Shown here: positions 46,301-56,217 of the stretch, piece after piece | Numbering within the stretch: the stretch's first letter is position 1 | Layout of the letters: each line of letters starts with the position of its first letter | Assembly (NCBI GenBank): GCA_937888825.1 | Contig: CALBFE010000071.1 | Coordinates: 1-62,187, forward strand | Length of the DNA: 62,187 nt | Direction of reading: 5' to 3' | From: an uncultured Actinomycetes bacterium | Lineage (GTDB): Bacteria; Actinomycetota; Actinomycetes; Nanopelagicales; Nanopelagicaceae | Notes under the pieces: generated by a model | Told to the model about the DNA's origin: nothing | Seen by the model: only the letters and a program-made list of their open reading frames with translations | Database searches by the model: none | Translations under genes and position numbers: made by a program

Positions 46301-46743
46301 GGTAGCTCCTTGCGCATGACTAATGCATCTAAGCCACTACCAAAGTAATCTTTTCGAACATTTAGCTTTGAATATCCAAGGGATTCATACAAAGCAATCG
46401 CTTCAACGTTGTCGGTTTTAACCTCTAACATCATGGCAATTGAGCCTTCCTCCATTGCCCATTTGGTAATGCGTGCCATTAATGCTCGCGCAATCCCCTG
46501 CCCGCGATGCTGCGAGATCACCCCAACGGTTAAAACATCAGCTTCAGCTCCCCCAGGTGCAAAAACTCCTGCATAACCAATAACGCTGCTCGCATCATCA
46601 AGTGCGACAACAAAGAGGCGTGTGGGGGCAGAGATCTCTTCCCGGTATTGCCCTGAAGACCATGGCGAATAAGGAAATAACTCTTTATCTAAAGAAACCA
46701 GAACAGGAATGTCCATGGAGTGAGCATCGCGATAAGTAATCAT
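46297..46743 (-). CDS. rimI: Ribosomal-protein-alanine N-acetyltransferase RimI
   Basis: A 148-residue GNAT protein. The acetyl-CoA loop is [20 protein letters not shown], and [19 protein letters not shown] is characteristic. It acetylates the N-terminus of S18 and possibly other proteins. It overlaps both tsaB and tsaD by four bases, the standard operon in which RimI lies between the t6A genes. Confidence 0.94.
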   Translation of the reverse strand: MITYRDAHSMDIPVLVSLDKELFPYSPWSSGQYREEISAPTRLFVVALDDASSVIGYAGVFAPGGAEADVLTVGVISQHRGQGIARALMARITKWAMEEGSIAMMLEVKTDNVEAIALYESLGYSKLNVRKDYFGSGLDALVMRKELP

Positions 46744-47276
46744 GTGCGATCCGCCATTGCTACTGCATCTGGGCGTCTTAGATAGATGGGTTGAGTGATA
46801 TTTCCGCTAAGTGCCACTAAAGCTTTCATATCTGGAAACAAATCTGCATAGATTGGAGCACCCGAAACATCTGCCGGGAAACTAACTGCTGGTTCACCAA
46901 CTCGAACTCCATCTTTATAGCGAGCCCAATAAACCTCTTTGCGTCTGGCATCAACTGTGACAATAAAGTCTTTTTCATCTACCTGTGCTGCAATGGCATC
47001 AAGTGAACACACTCCACGAACTGAAATCCCGCGAGCCAATGCAAAACTTTGTGCAAAGGCAATTCCCACACGCAATCCTGTAAATGGACCTGGCCCCATC
47101 CCAACTACAACTTCATCAATAGCAAATCCTTTAATACCTTCTTGAACCAGGGAAGGTAGAGCTGGTCCATGCTCTGTTGCACCATCTCTGTACCCACTCC
47201 ACAGTATTGAACCATCTTCAATAACGGCAACTGATGTGCGAGAAGTGGACGTATCTATAGCTAAAATAATTGTCAT
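46740..47276 (-). CDS. tsaB: tRNA t6A synthesis protein TsaB
   Basis: A 178-residue ASKHA-fold partner of TsaD and TsaE. The start ILAIDTSTSRTSVAV and GMGPGPFTGLRVGIAFAQSFALA are diagnostic. The C-terminal half is short, since many TsaB proteins run to ~220 residues. It overlaps rimI and tsaE by four bases. Confidence 0.95.
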   Translation of the reverse strand: MTIILAIDTSTSRTSVAVIEDGSILWSGYRDGATEHGPALPSLVQEGIKGFAIDEVVVGMGPGPFTGLRVGIAFAQSFALARGISVRGVCSLDAIAAQVDEKDFIVTVDARRKEVYWARYKDGVRVGEPAVSFPADVSGAPIYADLFPDMKALVALSGNITQPIYLRRPDAVAMADRT

Positions 47277-47710
47277 AGCGAAAAGCCATTCCAGCGAGCA
47301 CCAATAGCTTTAATCTCAACTTCACGTATTTCATTAGCTCTATCAATAGTAATTTCTAGACGATCTTCACTTAGGCGAGCAGATTCTGCCCCGCCCCACT
47401 CAACAACTGTGACTGAGTATTCTGTATCTAAATCTAAATCATCCAAATAAAGGTTGGGGTTTTCTGTATCAATCAGACGATATGCGTCCACATGAATCAT
47501 GGGTAATACGCCTTTATGTGTTCGAGATATTACAAATGTGGGAGAAGTAATGTCAGTGATTCCTAGGCCTTTGCCGATGCCTTGCGCTAAAACTGTTTTA
47601 CCTGCGCCAAGCGGGCCATTGATAAGAATGAGATCACCAGCTCTGAGGTGAACAGCAAGGGAAGTGCCGAGATTAAACATCTGCTGCGCCGTTGCTACTT
47701 CGATTCTCAC
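47273..47710 (-). CDS. tsaE: tRNA t6A synthesis ATPase TsaE
   Basis: A 145-residue P-loop ATPase. The Walker A is INGPLGAGKTVLAQGIGKGLG, followed by SPTFVISRTH and HVDAYRL with the conserved Tyr-Arg; VEWGGAE is the late Walker-B-like region. It drives TsaBD cycles. The start is GTG 47710. It heads the t6A operon, and a terminator separates it from the upstream esterase gene. Confidence 0.95.
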   Translation of the reverse strand: MRIEVATAQQMFNLGTSLAVHLRAGDLILINGPLGAGKTVLAQGIGKGLGITDITSPTFVISRTHKGVLPMIHVDAYRLIDTENPNLYLDDLDLDTEYSVTVVEWGGAESARLSEDRLEITIDRANEIREVEIKAIGARWNGFSL

Positions 47711-47729
47711 GGCTTAAGAGTAAAGGAAA

Positions 47730-47757
47730 CGGGGGCCTCGGTTTCCCGAAGCCCCCG
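47730..47757. terminator. Terminator after the transporter-esterase operon
   Basis: CGGGGGCCTCGG pairs with CCGAAGCCCCCG around TTTC with one C/A mismatch. On the minus strand it follows the alpha/beta hydrolase stop by 18 bases and is followed by TTTCCTTTA. Confidence 0.85.
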
Positions 47758-47775
47758 CTTATTACCCTCGATGTA

Positions 47776-49407
47776 TTAGTTGTCGCCGTAGTACTTAAGC
47801 AGTGGAACGCTGATTCCCTTATCAATTGAAAGGTTGCCAGCTTTACGTACTGCTGTATACAACGCTCCACCTGATGGAAGCTTTCCTGTGCTTGAGGCTT
47901 GAACCAAAGACTTCGCTACCAACACTAGTTGTGCTGAGGTGAAGTTACAGTGGTTTGTGCCTTGTGCAGCTGGAATTGATGTGATTGGAGCTCCAGTGGC
48001 AGCAAACTTTGTATAGCTTGATGGAGTTGTATTCCAAAGCATCAAAAGTTTGTTTGTAGGTGTCTTGTAGTCACGAGTAGTTTGGTAGGCCTTAAAAGCT
48101 GCAGCCTTTTCAGCTGCATACTGTTCAGCATATAAATCAACTAGACGCTGTGAGGCACCCGCTGGAGTAATCGGATCAGCAACACCAACCATCAAAACAG
48201 TTGGAACGTTGATCTTTCCAGTGTTGATGTGTAGAGCGCGCATCTTTGCAACTGCAGCAGAGTTAGCAACAGCACGTGGTGCACCTGGGTTAGCTGCAGA
48301 GAGCGCTCCCAACATTGCATCAATTACTGTGTTACCTGATAAAGCAGCGTTAAAAATAACTCGCTCAACATCAACGCGTGCTGCGTAGTCAGTCTTTGTG
48401 TTATCAAAGATTGCTCCACCGGCCTGCATTTCAACATCTTGAGTTGCAAGGATTGCAAGTGCTGCAGCATTTGTTCCATTTTCTAGAATTGCAAGTGCTG
48501 GGCTAACTGCAAGTGGGAACGACAACTTCAACGCACCCTCTGGTCCAGAAATTGAATCAAAGTGTGCTGATTGAGTTGGAATTCCTGCCATTAAGCCAAG
48601 AAGCAATAACGCGCTTCGTACAGGAATACCAGCAGCTGCTAGTGCTTTACCTGTTGCAGAAGCAGTATCTGGCCAAGCGCCCGTTGAAATTCCACCTTGC
48701 AACTTGCCCATAACTGTAAATACCTTAACTAGGTCTGCATATGATTCAGCAACTCCAGCAGCTCCAGCTGAGTAATTTCCAGCCTTAATTGTTGGATCAA
48801 ATAGAACCTTGATGCCCCAAAGGAAATCTCCGGCACCAGTTAGTTGGGGTTCTACATTATCTGCCATACACATTGGAGCAACTGCACTCACTAGGTTTGG
48901 ATACTTTTCAGCAAGACCTTGAGTGATCACACCACCAAGAGATGATCCCCATGCGATTACCTTTGTAGTCTTTGGGAACTGCTTCTTGAATGTGTCGATG
49001 AGCTCAACGTTTGTCTTGATTGCAGAATCTGGGTTCCAACCTTGACGTGCAAAGCCTGAACCTAGGATCGCAATACCTTGGCTAAAGAAGTACTTAGCAA
49101 CATCAGCATTTCCACCAGGAACTGGTTCTGGAGTATTAGTGATCTTGTATCCACCAATTAGTGGAATGCCCGCTGGGATATCAACGTTGTAACGGTATCC
49201 GTGTGAGTACAAGGCAACAGTTCCATTGAAATTTGCTGGAACCTGCATTGCATATGGAGCACCGTCAGATGTTACGCCAACGCATGACTGAATTGGACTC
49301 TTGCCATCACACGCAGGAGCAGCGTTAGCTGCTACTGGTACTGATACAAGAACAGTTGTGACAAGTGCTGTTACTGACAGAAGCGAAAGAATTCTTACTT
49401 TTTTCAT
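47776..49407 (-). CDS. Secreted alpha/beta hydrolase
   Basis: A 543-residue exported serine hydrolase. A signal peptide (residues 1-29, cleavage near ANA) precedes the mature enzyme. The nucleophile elbow is AWGSSLGG with Ser156; an Asp in VGVADPITPAG and the His in QGTNHCNFT complete a plausible triad, and a large helical lid lies in the middle. Two Cys pairs may form disulfides. The substrate is unknown, perhaps an ester linked to branched-chain-type acids. Its ATG overlaps the livK stop by one base (TAATG), so it is translationally coupled to the transporter. Confidence 0.85.
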   Translation of the reverse strand: MKKVRILSLLSVTALVTTVLVSVPVAANAAPACDGKSPIQSCVGVTSDGAPYAMQVPANFNGTVALYSHGYRYNVDIPAGIPLIGGYKITNTPEPVPGGNADVAKYFFSQGIAILGSGFARQGWNPDSAIKTNVELIDTFKKQFPKTTKVIAWGSSLGGVITQGLAEKYPNLVSAVAPMCMADNVEPQLTGAGDFLWGIKVLFDPTIKAGNYSAGAAGVAESYADLVKVFTVMGKLQGGISTGAWPDTASATGKALAAAGIPVRSALLLLGLMAGIPTQSAHFDSISGPEGALKLSFPLAVSPALAILENGTNAAALAILATQDVEMQAGGAIFDNTKTDYAARVDVERVIFNAALSGNTVIDAMLGALSAANPGAPRAVANSAAVAKMRALHINTGKINVPTVLMVGVADPITPAGASQRLVDLYAEQYAAEKAAAFKAYQTTRDYKTPTNKLLMLWNTTPSSYTKFAATGAPITSIPAAQGTNHCNFTSAQLVLVAKSLVQASSTGKLPSGGALYTAVRKAGNLSIDKGISVPLLKYYGDN

Positions 49408-50693
49408 TAGTTAGGTAGTCCCTTCGCTGGCATTGCTGGACGAACATAAGTTGACTTAACGACTGCGCCAGAGCCAGAGTCAGTTGTGTATGTGACATAT
49501 GTGCCACCTATTGGTGAAAGATCACCTGTTGGTGAGTACTTACCAACCCAGTAACCAGTTAATCCAACGTGGCTAGTCTTTGAATAGCCTGCAGGAACGA
49601 GAGCTGAGTTGGCAAAAGATGCGCCCTTGCTATCGATTGCTGCCATCAATGACTTACGTGTTGGATTCCGACCTGCAGCCTGAAGGGCTTGCGCAGTCAT
49701 GAATGCTGTATTCATACCGAGTAGAACATTGAGATCAAATGTTGATCCAGGAACTGCCTTGGCATAGATATCTGAGAAGAATTTAACGTATTCATCCTTC
49801 ATATCTGTTGTTGCTGGAACTGGTGAGAAACCAATTGCGTTATATAGAACACCGGCTGGAACACCAGTCAATTTGATTGTTGTTGCATCTCCACCAACTG
49901 AACCAAGCATCCACTGTGGTGCATACTTCAATTGAGCTGCAACGCCGAGCATTGCAGAAGTTGCGCTAGATACACCGAAAAGAATTACAACATCGGCTTC
50001 AGCAGCCTTGAACTTTGTAATCCAACCAGCTGCAGCTGCAGCACCTTGTGAACCTGATGCATAAGCAACCTTGACTGCGAAGTTAACTCCAGCAGTCTTA
50101 AATCCTGCGAGCGCATCTGTTCCGAAGTCGTCGTCCTGGTAAAGAAGACCAATCTTCTTACCTGCAAAGTTATCCTTGATGTACTCACCCATGATCTTTG
50201 CTTCCATGACGTATGAAGGCAAAACTGTGTAAGTGGTCGGATACTTCTTTTTTTCAGCAAATCCGCTGAAACCAGTATTAATGAATAGAACAGGGACGCC
50301 ACGGCGAGCTGGGTTAACTGAAGCTGCAACAGCCTTAACGTTGGCTGTTCCTAATGGAGCAAGAAGAGCCATGACCTTATCTTTAAGAATAAGTTCATTT
50401 GTCTTTGCTACTGCCTCTGTTGGTACATAGCGATCATCTTTAACAATGAGTTTGACCTTGCGGCCGTTAATTCCACCATTCTTGTTCAGATAATCGAAGT
50501 ACGCCTTTGCTGCACCTGGAATCTTGTTGTAGCCAAGTGATGCTGTACCTGTCATTGGTAGTGTCATTCCGAGTTTGATTTCTCTTGATGAGACTCCTAC
50601 TGCCGCTTGCGCTGGGACTGCTGTAACAGCCAAGCTCACTGCGGCAAGTACCGCTGAAACTTTTATCAGTTTCCGGCGATTCATTGCTTTCAT
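49407..50693 (-). CDS. livK: Branched-chain-type ABC transporter substrate-binding protein
   Basis: A 428-residue periplasmic-binding protein type I. The signal region NRRKLIKVSAVLAAVSLAVTAVPAQA includes a twin-Arg-like start. The domain shows IKLGMTLPMTGTASLGYN, RKVKLIVKDDRYVPTEAVAKTNEL and IGLLYQDDDFGTDALAGFK. Substrates of this family include Leu/Ile/Val, amides, urea and short organic acids; sequence alone does not decide. GAAGGAA precedes the ATG. It follows livM and is coupled to the esterase gene. Confidence 0.92.
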   Translation of the reverse strand: MKAMNRRKLIKVSAVLAAVSLAVTAVPAQAAVGVSSREIKLGMTLPMTGTASLGYNKIPGAAKAYFDYLNKNGGINGRKVKLIVKDDRYVPTEAVAKTNELILKDKVMALLAPLGTANVKAVAASVNPARRGVPVLFINTGFSGFAEKKKYPTTYTVLPSYVMEAKIMGEYIKDNFAGKKIGLLYQDDDFGTDALAGFKTAGVNFAVKVAYASGSQGAAAAAGWITKFKAAEADVVILFGVSSATSAMLGVAAQLKYAPQWMLGSVGGDATTIKLTGVPAGVLYNAIGFSPVPATTDMKDEYVKFFSDIYAKAVPGSTFDLNVLLGMNTAFMTAQALQAAGRNPTRKSLMAAIDSKGASFANSALVPAGYSKTSHVGLTGYWVGKYSPTGDLSPIGGTYVTYTTDSGSGAVVKSTYVRPAMPAKGLPN

Positions 50694-50735
50694 GTGTTTC
50701 CTTCCATCGAGGGTTTATTACGAGAGGTATTACTT

Positions 50736-51725
50736 TTACTTCTTTAACGCTAAGTGCTTTGCCTTTCGAGCGCGGTGTTGTTCAACCGGTCCATTTGGAA
50801 CAAACAGAACAGTCAAAATCAGCAGTGCGCTCACCAAAAAGCCCGGCAAGTTCGTAGTCACTCGTTCAGAGCTACCAACACGGTGTGCCACCACATCGGC
50901 AATCTCTGGAATAGCGACCAGGACCACTGCCCCAATCATTGCGCCTCCAAGGGTAGTTAGGCCAGATAGAACTGCGCCTGCCAGGAGAGAAAATGAGAGG
51001 GCAAGGGGAAATGCGCTCGGGGAGACCGTTCCTATGGTCATAGAAAGCAACGCCCCGGCCAAACCGGCAATTCCCGCGCTGATTGTGAAGGCCAGGATCT
51101 TGGAGCGGGCGATATTGATGCCAGAGAGCTGGGCAGCGACCTCGTTGCCTCGAATCGCCCTCCATGTACGCCCGTATCGTGAGCCCAAAATATTTTTGAT
51201 AATCCACATTGATATTAGTGCTGCAAGACCTGCAATCCAGAAAAACCATTTGTATTGTGTGAACTCTTCACCTAATGAAAGTGGTGGGAAACCAACATCA
51301 AAGAGAAGTCCTTGTTCACCACCTAGAACTGTAAATTGATTTGCAAGAGAAGGTAAACCAATTGCAAGAGCCAGGGTTGTTCCTGCCAAATATGGTCCTG
51401 ATAAACGCGCAGCGGCCGCGCCAAGTAATGCGCCTCCGATTGCTGCGAGAAGAACTGCAACAACGAAACACAGAATAATTGGGAGTTTGAATTCAATACG
51501 AGTAACAGCTGCTGCATATGCACCTACTGCCATCAGTGCACCATGACCTAATGAAACTTGACCAGAATAACCCGTTAATAAAATTATTGATGAAATTGCA
51601 ATGACGTATATCGCAATTGTTGCGCCTTGATAAACCCGTAGCTCATCCACCATGCCGCTGAGGAAGAAGAGAACAACTCCCCCAAGAATAAATAGGAAAA
51701 TATCGCGAGATTGTTTTTTATGCAC
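50736..51725 (-). CDS. livM: Branched-chain-type ABC transporter permease LivM
   Basis: A 329-residue permease with about ten helices. LLTGYSGQVSLGHGALMAVGAYAAA and the EAA-like RGNEVAAQLSGINIARSKILAFTISAGIAGLAGAL block are diagnostic of LivM. GTG 51725 is preferred, with AAAGGCGG six bases before it, and overlaps the livH stop; an in-frame TTG at 51746 gives a longer form. It forms the transporter channel with LivH. Confidence 0.94.
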   Translation of the reverse strand: MHKKQSRDIFLFILGGVVLFFLSGMVDELRVYQGATIAIYVIAISSIILLTGYSGQVSLGHGALMAVGAYAAAVTRIEFKLPIILCFVVAVLLAAIGGALLGAAAARLSGPYLAGTTLALAIGLPSLANQFTVLGGEQGLLFDVGFPPLSLGEEFTQYKWFFWIAGLAALISMWIIKNILGSRYGRTWRAIRGNEVAAQLSGINIARSKILAFTISAGIAGLAGALLSMTIGTVSPSAFPLALSFSLLAGAVLSGLTTLGGAMIGAVVLVAIPEIADVVAHRVGSSERVTTNLPGFLVSALLILTVLFVPNGPVEQHRARKAKHLALKK

Positions 51726-52623
51726 GACGGGCCGCCTTTGCACCAAATATACCTTGCGGGCGAATAAACAATACAGTTAACAGAATTACAAAAGGTGCAA
51801 TAAAGAAAAGTCCACTACTTACATACATCAGCACAAATGCGATCATAAGTCCTAATACAAGTCCCCCGATTACTGCACCGATTAAACTATCCAAGCCCCC
51901 AATAACTGCAGCAATAAAACCTGAAACAAGAAGAAGTGAAAATTCAATCGAATCCGGAGACAACGTCCCATTGCCATTGACCGTCTGGAACATTCCAGCC
52001 ACCGCACCTGCTGCTCCAGCCAGTGCCCATCCCAATGTGCGAACCCAATCAACTTTAATCCCAGACAAGCGTGCAATTTCTGGGGCATACGCCGATGCTC
52101 TTAGAGCTAGACCGATATTAGTTTTTTGGAAAACAATCGAAAGAATCAGCATTAAGACCAACACTGTTACAAGAATTAATAGCTTAAGTGGTGAGAAAAC
52201 CAGCGTAGTACCATTAATTGTGAAGCCATCATTTGATATCGGGCCAACGATGCGCAGATCTTGACCACCCCAAATCATCGCTGAAATTGATCGAATAACA
52301 CCTAATAAACCTAAAGTCGCAATAATTGGTGCAACTCCAGCAATAGGACCTGAGGAGCTGTGTTTTACTAGCAAACGAATCAAAATTATTTCAACGAGAG
52401 CTGCAACTAGCGCTCCACCAATCATCGCTACAGGCAGGGCAATCCAAAATGATCCCAGCCTTGAAACAGCTTCGTAGCCGAAATAAGTTGAAAGCAAAGC
52501 CATTCCTGCTTGGGCAAAGTTAACAACACGTGTGCTGCGCCAAACCAAAACCATTGAAATCGCCATCAAGGCATAAATGGTGCCTGCAGTGATGCCAATG
52601 AGGAATGTATTGAGTAGGTCCAT
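51718..52623 (-). CDS. livH: Branched-chain-type ABC transporter permease LivH
   Basis: A 301-residue permease. FLIGITAGTIYALMAISMVLVWRSTRVVNFAQAGMALL is the standard LivH start, and the EAA loop region is ASAYAPEIARLSGIKVDWVRTLGWALAGAAGAVAG. It ends IRPQGIFGAKAARRA, also typical. It overlaps livM and follows livF by two bases. Confidence 0.95.
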   Translation of the reverse strand: MDLLNTFLIGITAGTIYALMAISMVLVWRSTRVVNFAQAGMALLSTYFGYEAVSRLGSFWIALPVAMIGGALVAALVEIILIRLLVKHSSSGPIAGVAPIIATLGLLGVIRSISAMIWGGQDLRIVGPISNDGFTINGTTLVFSPLKLLILVTVLVLMLILSIVFQKTNIGLALRASAYAPEIARLSGIKVDWVRTLGWALAGAAGAVAGMFQTVNGNGTLSPDSIEFSLLLVSGFIAAVIGGLDSLIGAVIGGLVLGLMIAFVLMYVSSGLFFIAPFVILLTVLFIRPQGIFGAKAARRA

Positions 52624-52625
52624 GA

Positions 52626-53336
52626 TTAATACCCCAAATATGCCGCGCGCACGGCAGGATCATCGATCAGCGCTTGGGCATGATTAATTGCGACAACTTT
52701 TCCAAGGTTGAGAACAATTCCAAGGTCTGCAATCTTTAAAGCTCCCATGGCATTTTGTTCAACTAATAAAACCGTTAAATTCATTGATGTTGTTAAGTCA
52801 CGAATTGTTTGGAAAATCTGTTCAACAACCAGGGGTGCAAGGCCAAGAGATGGCTCATCTAATAGAAGTAGTTGCGGCTTTGCCATAATTGCCCGCCCAA
52901 TAGCCAGCATCTGTCGTTCACCGCCGGATAGTGTGTCTGCACGCTGTTGAATACGCTCACCTAAACGTGGAAATATTGAAACTACTTGATCAATAGATTC
53001 TTTTGATTCTTTAGCATTGCGGCGCCAAATTGCACCTAGCTCTAAGTTCTCGCGCACTGTTAACTCTGGGATAACTGATTTACCTTCAGAAACATGTGAA
53101 ATACCTCGGCGCACTAAGGCTTCAGGTTTAATCCCAACAATCTTTTCACCTTTCCACATTATTGAGCCATTGGTTGGGTTCTTGAGTCCAGAGAGAGTGC
53201 GCAGCAAAGTGGTTTTGCCCGCTCCATTTGAACCAATAATTGCCGCTAACTTGCCCGTTGGGACTGCAATTGAAACCTGGCTAATTGCACGTATCGCACC
53301 ATGGTGGACAGTTAAGTTAGAAACATTCAGGCTCAT
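52626..53336 (-). CDS. livF: Branched-chain-type ABC transporter ATPase LivF
   Basis: A 236-residue ABC ATPase. The Walker A is IGSNGAGKTTLLRTLSG, the signature is LSGGERQMLAIGRAIMAKPQLLLLDEPSLGLAP, and the C-terminal region LLVEQNAMGALKIAD is LivF-like. The ATG directly follows the livG stop. Confidence 0.96.
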   Translation of the reverse strand: MSLNVSNLTVHHGAIRAISQVSIAVPTGKLAAIIGSNGAGKTTLLRTLSGLKNPTNGSIMWKGEKIVGIKPEALVRRGISHVSEGKSVIPELTVRENLELGAIWRRNAKESKESIDQVVSIFPRLGERIQQRADTLSGGERQMLAIGRAIMAKPQLLLLDEPSLGLAPLVVEQIFQTIRDLTTSMNLTVLLVEQNAMGALKIADLGIVLNLGKVVAINHAQALIDDPAVRAAYLGY

Positions 53337-54101
53337 TTAGGCACCTGTCCCCAAGTACGCAGCCATCACTGCTGGATCACGGCGCACTGTTTCAGAACTT
53401 CCGCTTGCAATAACTTCACCAAAGTTAAGAACATATAACTTGCTACACACTGACATAACAACATCCATATGGTGTTCAACAAGCAGTACTGACATAGATG
53501 CACTCAAATTTCGAATGAGAAGATTCATCCATTCAATATCTTGTGAACCCAAACCGCCCGCTGGTTCATCCAACATCAAGATCTTTGGTTCACTCACTAG
53601 CGCTCGAGCGATGGCAACTCGCTTTGTATCAGGATACGACAATGTATCTGCACGACGATTAGCTAAGCCGCCTGCATACACACGCTCTAGTGCACTAAAA
53701 GATCGTGTTCGAATCTCTTTTTCATCTTTACCACTTCGCCCTAGCGCTGCAGAAATCAAACCTGAATTTGCAAGATGGTGCGCGCCAACCATCACATTTT
53801 CAAGAACAGTTAAATCTCCAAATAATCCCACACCTTGTAATGTGCGAGATATTCCTAAATCAACTAAATTCGAAGTCTGTGGAAAATCCTGCTCTTTTCC
53901 ATCTAAGAAAAACTTTCCAGAATCTGGCTTCACTAAGCCGCACAGTGCGTTAAACAAAGTTGTCTTGCCTGCGCCATTAGGTCCAATTAATCCAACAACC
54001 TCATTCTTACCAATCTCTAAATAAACATCATTGAGAGCGCGAAGTCCGCCGAAGGAGATGTTGACACCTTCGACACGCAGTGCTGCATTATTAGTAGACA
54101 T
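53337..54101 (-). CDS. livG: Branched-chain-type ABC transporter ATPase LivG
   Basis: A 254-residue ABC ATPase. The Walker A is IGPNGAGKTTLFNALCG, the LivG-specific SNLVDLGISRTLQ follows, the signature is LSYPDTKRVAIARALVSEPKILMLDEPAGG (SYPD replacing the usual SGG-like start), and VLLVEHHMDVVMSVC ends the core. Its start overlaps the alr stop by 11 bases, tying the transporter operon to the cell-wall genes. Confidence 0.95.
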   Translation of the reverse strand: MSTNNAALRVEGVNISFGGLRALNDVYLEIGKNEVVGLIGPNGAGKTTLFNALCGLVKPDSGKFFLDGKEQDFPQTSNLVDLGISRTLQGVGLFGDLTVLENVMVGAHHLANSGLISAALGRSGKDEKEIRTRSFSALERVYAGGLANRRADTLSYPDTKRVAIARALVSEPKILMLDEPAGGLGSQDIEWMNLLIRNLSASMSVLLVEHHMDVVMSVCSKLYVLNFGEVIASGSSETVRRDPAVMAAYLGTGA

Positions 54102-55194
54102 GAGGTGAATAGATTCTAGGCACTCGGGGACCGATTCTTGTCACGATTTCATAATTTATTGATAACGAAGCGTTACCCCAATCATCGGCGGTGTATTCAC
54201 CGTGAGAACCATCGCCAAAAACAACCACCCAATCACCTGAATTGGCGGTAGAGCTCACCCCTAAATCAACTACAAATTGATCCATAGAAACTCGCCCAAT
54301 TATCGGAGCTCTCTTGCCGTCAATAAACACCCCTGCACCTTGTGCAATACGTGGAATTCCATCGGCGTAACCCATTGCAACCACGCCAAGTTTTGTCTCT
54401 TTTTCTGTTACCGCAGTTGCTCCATAACCAACTGGAGATCCAGCAGGAACATGCTTTACTAAATGTAATTTAGCTCGAAGTTGCATGACTGGCTTTAAAC
54501 CTAATTTCTTACTATCCCCCATAGCTTTAACATCTGGGCTCAACCCATACATCGCAATACCTGTGCGCACCATGTCAAAAGCTGAGGCACTATCAAGGAG
54601 TGTGGCAGCCGAGTTAGACAAATGTTTGATCGGTGGATTGATCCCAGCGGTCTTTAACTGCTCGACCTTTTTATTGAAATCTTTGAGTTGATCAATATTT
54701 TGTTGCTGGCCTGCTTCATCAGCACGTGCAAAGTGAGAGAAAATTCCCACAACTTCTACTTTAGAAAAATCTGCCTTAAGGAGCTCGTTCCACTCATCTA
54801 GAAAACCACCACGTGTCATTCCTGTGTCGACTTCAATATGAATGCGTGGTTTATTAGGTAGTTTTGAAATCTCTTTAAGTGTTACCAAAGATGCAACTGC
54901 AACATCAATGTCATGTCTTGCAGCTGAATCAAAATCGGATCCTGGTGGAACCAACCACGCCAAAATTGGAATGCGAACACCATGCGCACGAAGCGCGACT
55001 GCTTCTTCTAGTAACGCCACGCCTAACCAATCGGCACCACTTTTCTCTGCTGCTAAACCAATTTCAACTAATCCATGACCGTAGGCATCTGCTTTTACAA
55101 CAGCTAATAAATCAACTTTGGATGCAGATTTTAGAGTTGAAATATTTGAAGCAAGTGCAAGCAGATCAATGCGTGCTTCCGCGCGGTGTTCCAT
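54091..55194 (-). CDS. alr: Alanine racemase
   Basis: A 367-residue PLP enzyme making D-Ala for peptidoglycan. The PLP Lys lies in LLAVVKADAYGHG; VDTGMTRGGFL, the barrel block HLSNSAATL, VRTGIAMYGL and the C-terminal GRVSMDQFVVDLG are conserved. The ATG overlaps the acpS stop as TAATG. In many actinobacteria nnrD lies between acpS and alr; it is absent here. Confidence 0.97.
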   Translation of the reverse strand: MEHRAEARIDLLALASNISTLKSASKVDLLAVVKADAYGHGLVEIGLAAEKSGADWLGVALLEEAVALRAHGVRIPILAWLVPPGSDFDSAARHDIDVAVASLVTLKEISKLPNKPRIHIEVDTGMTRGGFLDEWNELLKADFSKVEVVGIFSHFARADEAGQQQNIDQLKDFNKKVEQLKTAGINPPIKHLSNSAATLLDSASAFDMVRTGIAMYGLSPDVKAMGDSKKLGLKPVMQLRAKLHLVKHVPAGSPVGYGATAVTEKETKLGVVAMGYADGIPRIAQGAGVFIDGKRAPIIGRVSMDQFVVDLGVSSTANSGDWVVVFGDGSHGEYTADDWGNASLSINYEIVTRIGPRVPRIYSPHVY

Positions 55195-55538
55195 TAATTA
55201 CGCTCCACAATCACCATTGCCGATGCGATACCGGCATCATGGGAAAGAGATAGGTGAACATGGGCCCCATCAACTAAATCAGCGATTTCACCGCGAAAGA
55301 GAAAAGCTGGTTTTCCACTCTCTAAATTAACAACTTCGGCCTCATGCCAGCTCAGGCCCTTGCCTGCGCTCAACGCTTTAGCCAGCGCTTCCTTAGCCGC
55401 AAATCGGGCAGCAAGTGAGTGAATTGGCTTGCTTTGTTCATTGATCGTGAATAGCTTTTCAAGCAATCCTGGTGTTCGTTCTAGTGAGGATTTAAATCGC
55501 TCGATATCAACGACATCAATGCCGATTCCATCAATCAT
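55194..55538 (-). CDS. acpS: Holo-[acyl-carrier-protein] synthase
   Basis: A 114-residue phosphopantetheinyl transferase activating [15 protein letters not shown] carries the metal Asp, and [11 protein letters not shown] carries the Glu and Lys. The final [18 protein letters not shown] is typical. ATG 55538 is chosen because the first residues match the family; the open frame upstream to 55592 lies within the PAP2 gene. Confidence 0.95.
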   Translation of the reverse strand: MIDGIGIDVVDIERFKSSLERTPGLLEKLFTINEQSKPIHSLAARFAAKEALAKALSAGKGLSWHEAEVVNLESGKPAFLFRGEIADLVDGAHVHLSLSHDAGIASAMVIVERN

Positions 55539-55548
55539 GTCGTTGAGT

Positions 55549-56217
55549 CTAGTGCAGTTGGCTCTTTGAGGGAACGTAGCGATCAACGGCAATAACTGTC
55601 ACAAGTAAGGCACTTCCTATAAAGAGGCCCCCTAATAAATCAGTAAACCAGTGAGTATGGCGAATGAGAGAAACGACGCAAACTGTCAATGAAATCGTTA
55701 CTACCCCGGCACTGGCTAAGCGGCCTTGATATCTATCTACCTTTGCATATCTATAAATTAGGTATGCCAATATACCCCACGATAAGACTGCATTAGATGC
55801 ATGCCCACTTGGATAAGACATTCCACCAGCATGCAATAAATCAAAACCATCGCGGGGTTTAGTTCTTCCTAAGATTAATTTGGAAGTTCCAACGACTAAA
55901 TTTAACATTATCAATGAAAGAAAAGCTAAATTCAAAGGTCGCCACGTCTTAAACTTATAAGCAATAAATAAGGCGGCTAGAATTAAAACAGTTGCTGTTA
56001 ATCCACGTAGGCCTAAGTCATCTAATCTGCGAAGAATAAATCCAGCAAAACCCTCAAATTGCGGTTTTGGATCACTATTAATCTTCTTGTCATATTCAAC
56101 TAAAGGACCAAAAGTAAGTACTTGCTGTGTAACCAAGAGAAAACCGGCAAAGAGAAATAAGGACCAGCGCAAGGCGCGATCCATCTGTTTTCTGCGAAGT
56201 TGAGTTTCTATTTGCAT
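55549..56217 (-). CDS. PAP2-superfamily membrane phosphatase
   Basis: A 222-residue protein with about six helices. The three motifs of the phosphatidic-acid-phosphatase type 2 family are [20 protein letters not shown], and [12 protein letters not shown] with the catalytic His and Asp. It probably dephosphorylates a lipid (undecaprenyl pyrophosphate or phosphatidate) on the outer membrane face. It begins directly after glmS and precedes acpS, so it is in the operon, where actinobacteria often have other genes. Confidence 0.92.
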   Translation of the reverse strand: MQIETQLRRKQMDRALRWSLFLFAGFLLVTQQVLTFGPLVEYDKKINSDPKPQFEGFAGFILRRLDDLGLRGLTATVLILAALFIAYKFKTWRPLNLAFLSLIMLNLVVGTSKLILGRTKPRDGFDLLHAGGMSYPSGHASNAVLSWGILAYLIYRYAKVDRYQGRLASAGVVTISLTVCVVSLIRHTHWFTDLLGGLFIGSALLVTVIAVDRYVPSKSQLH

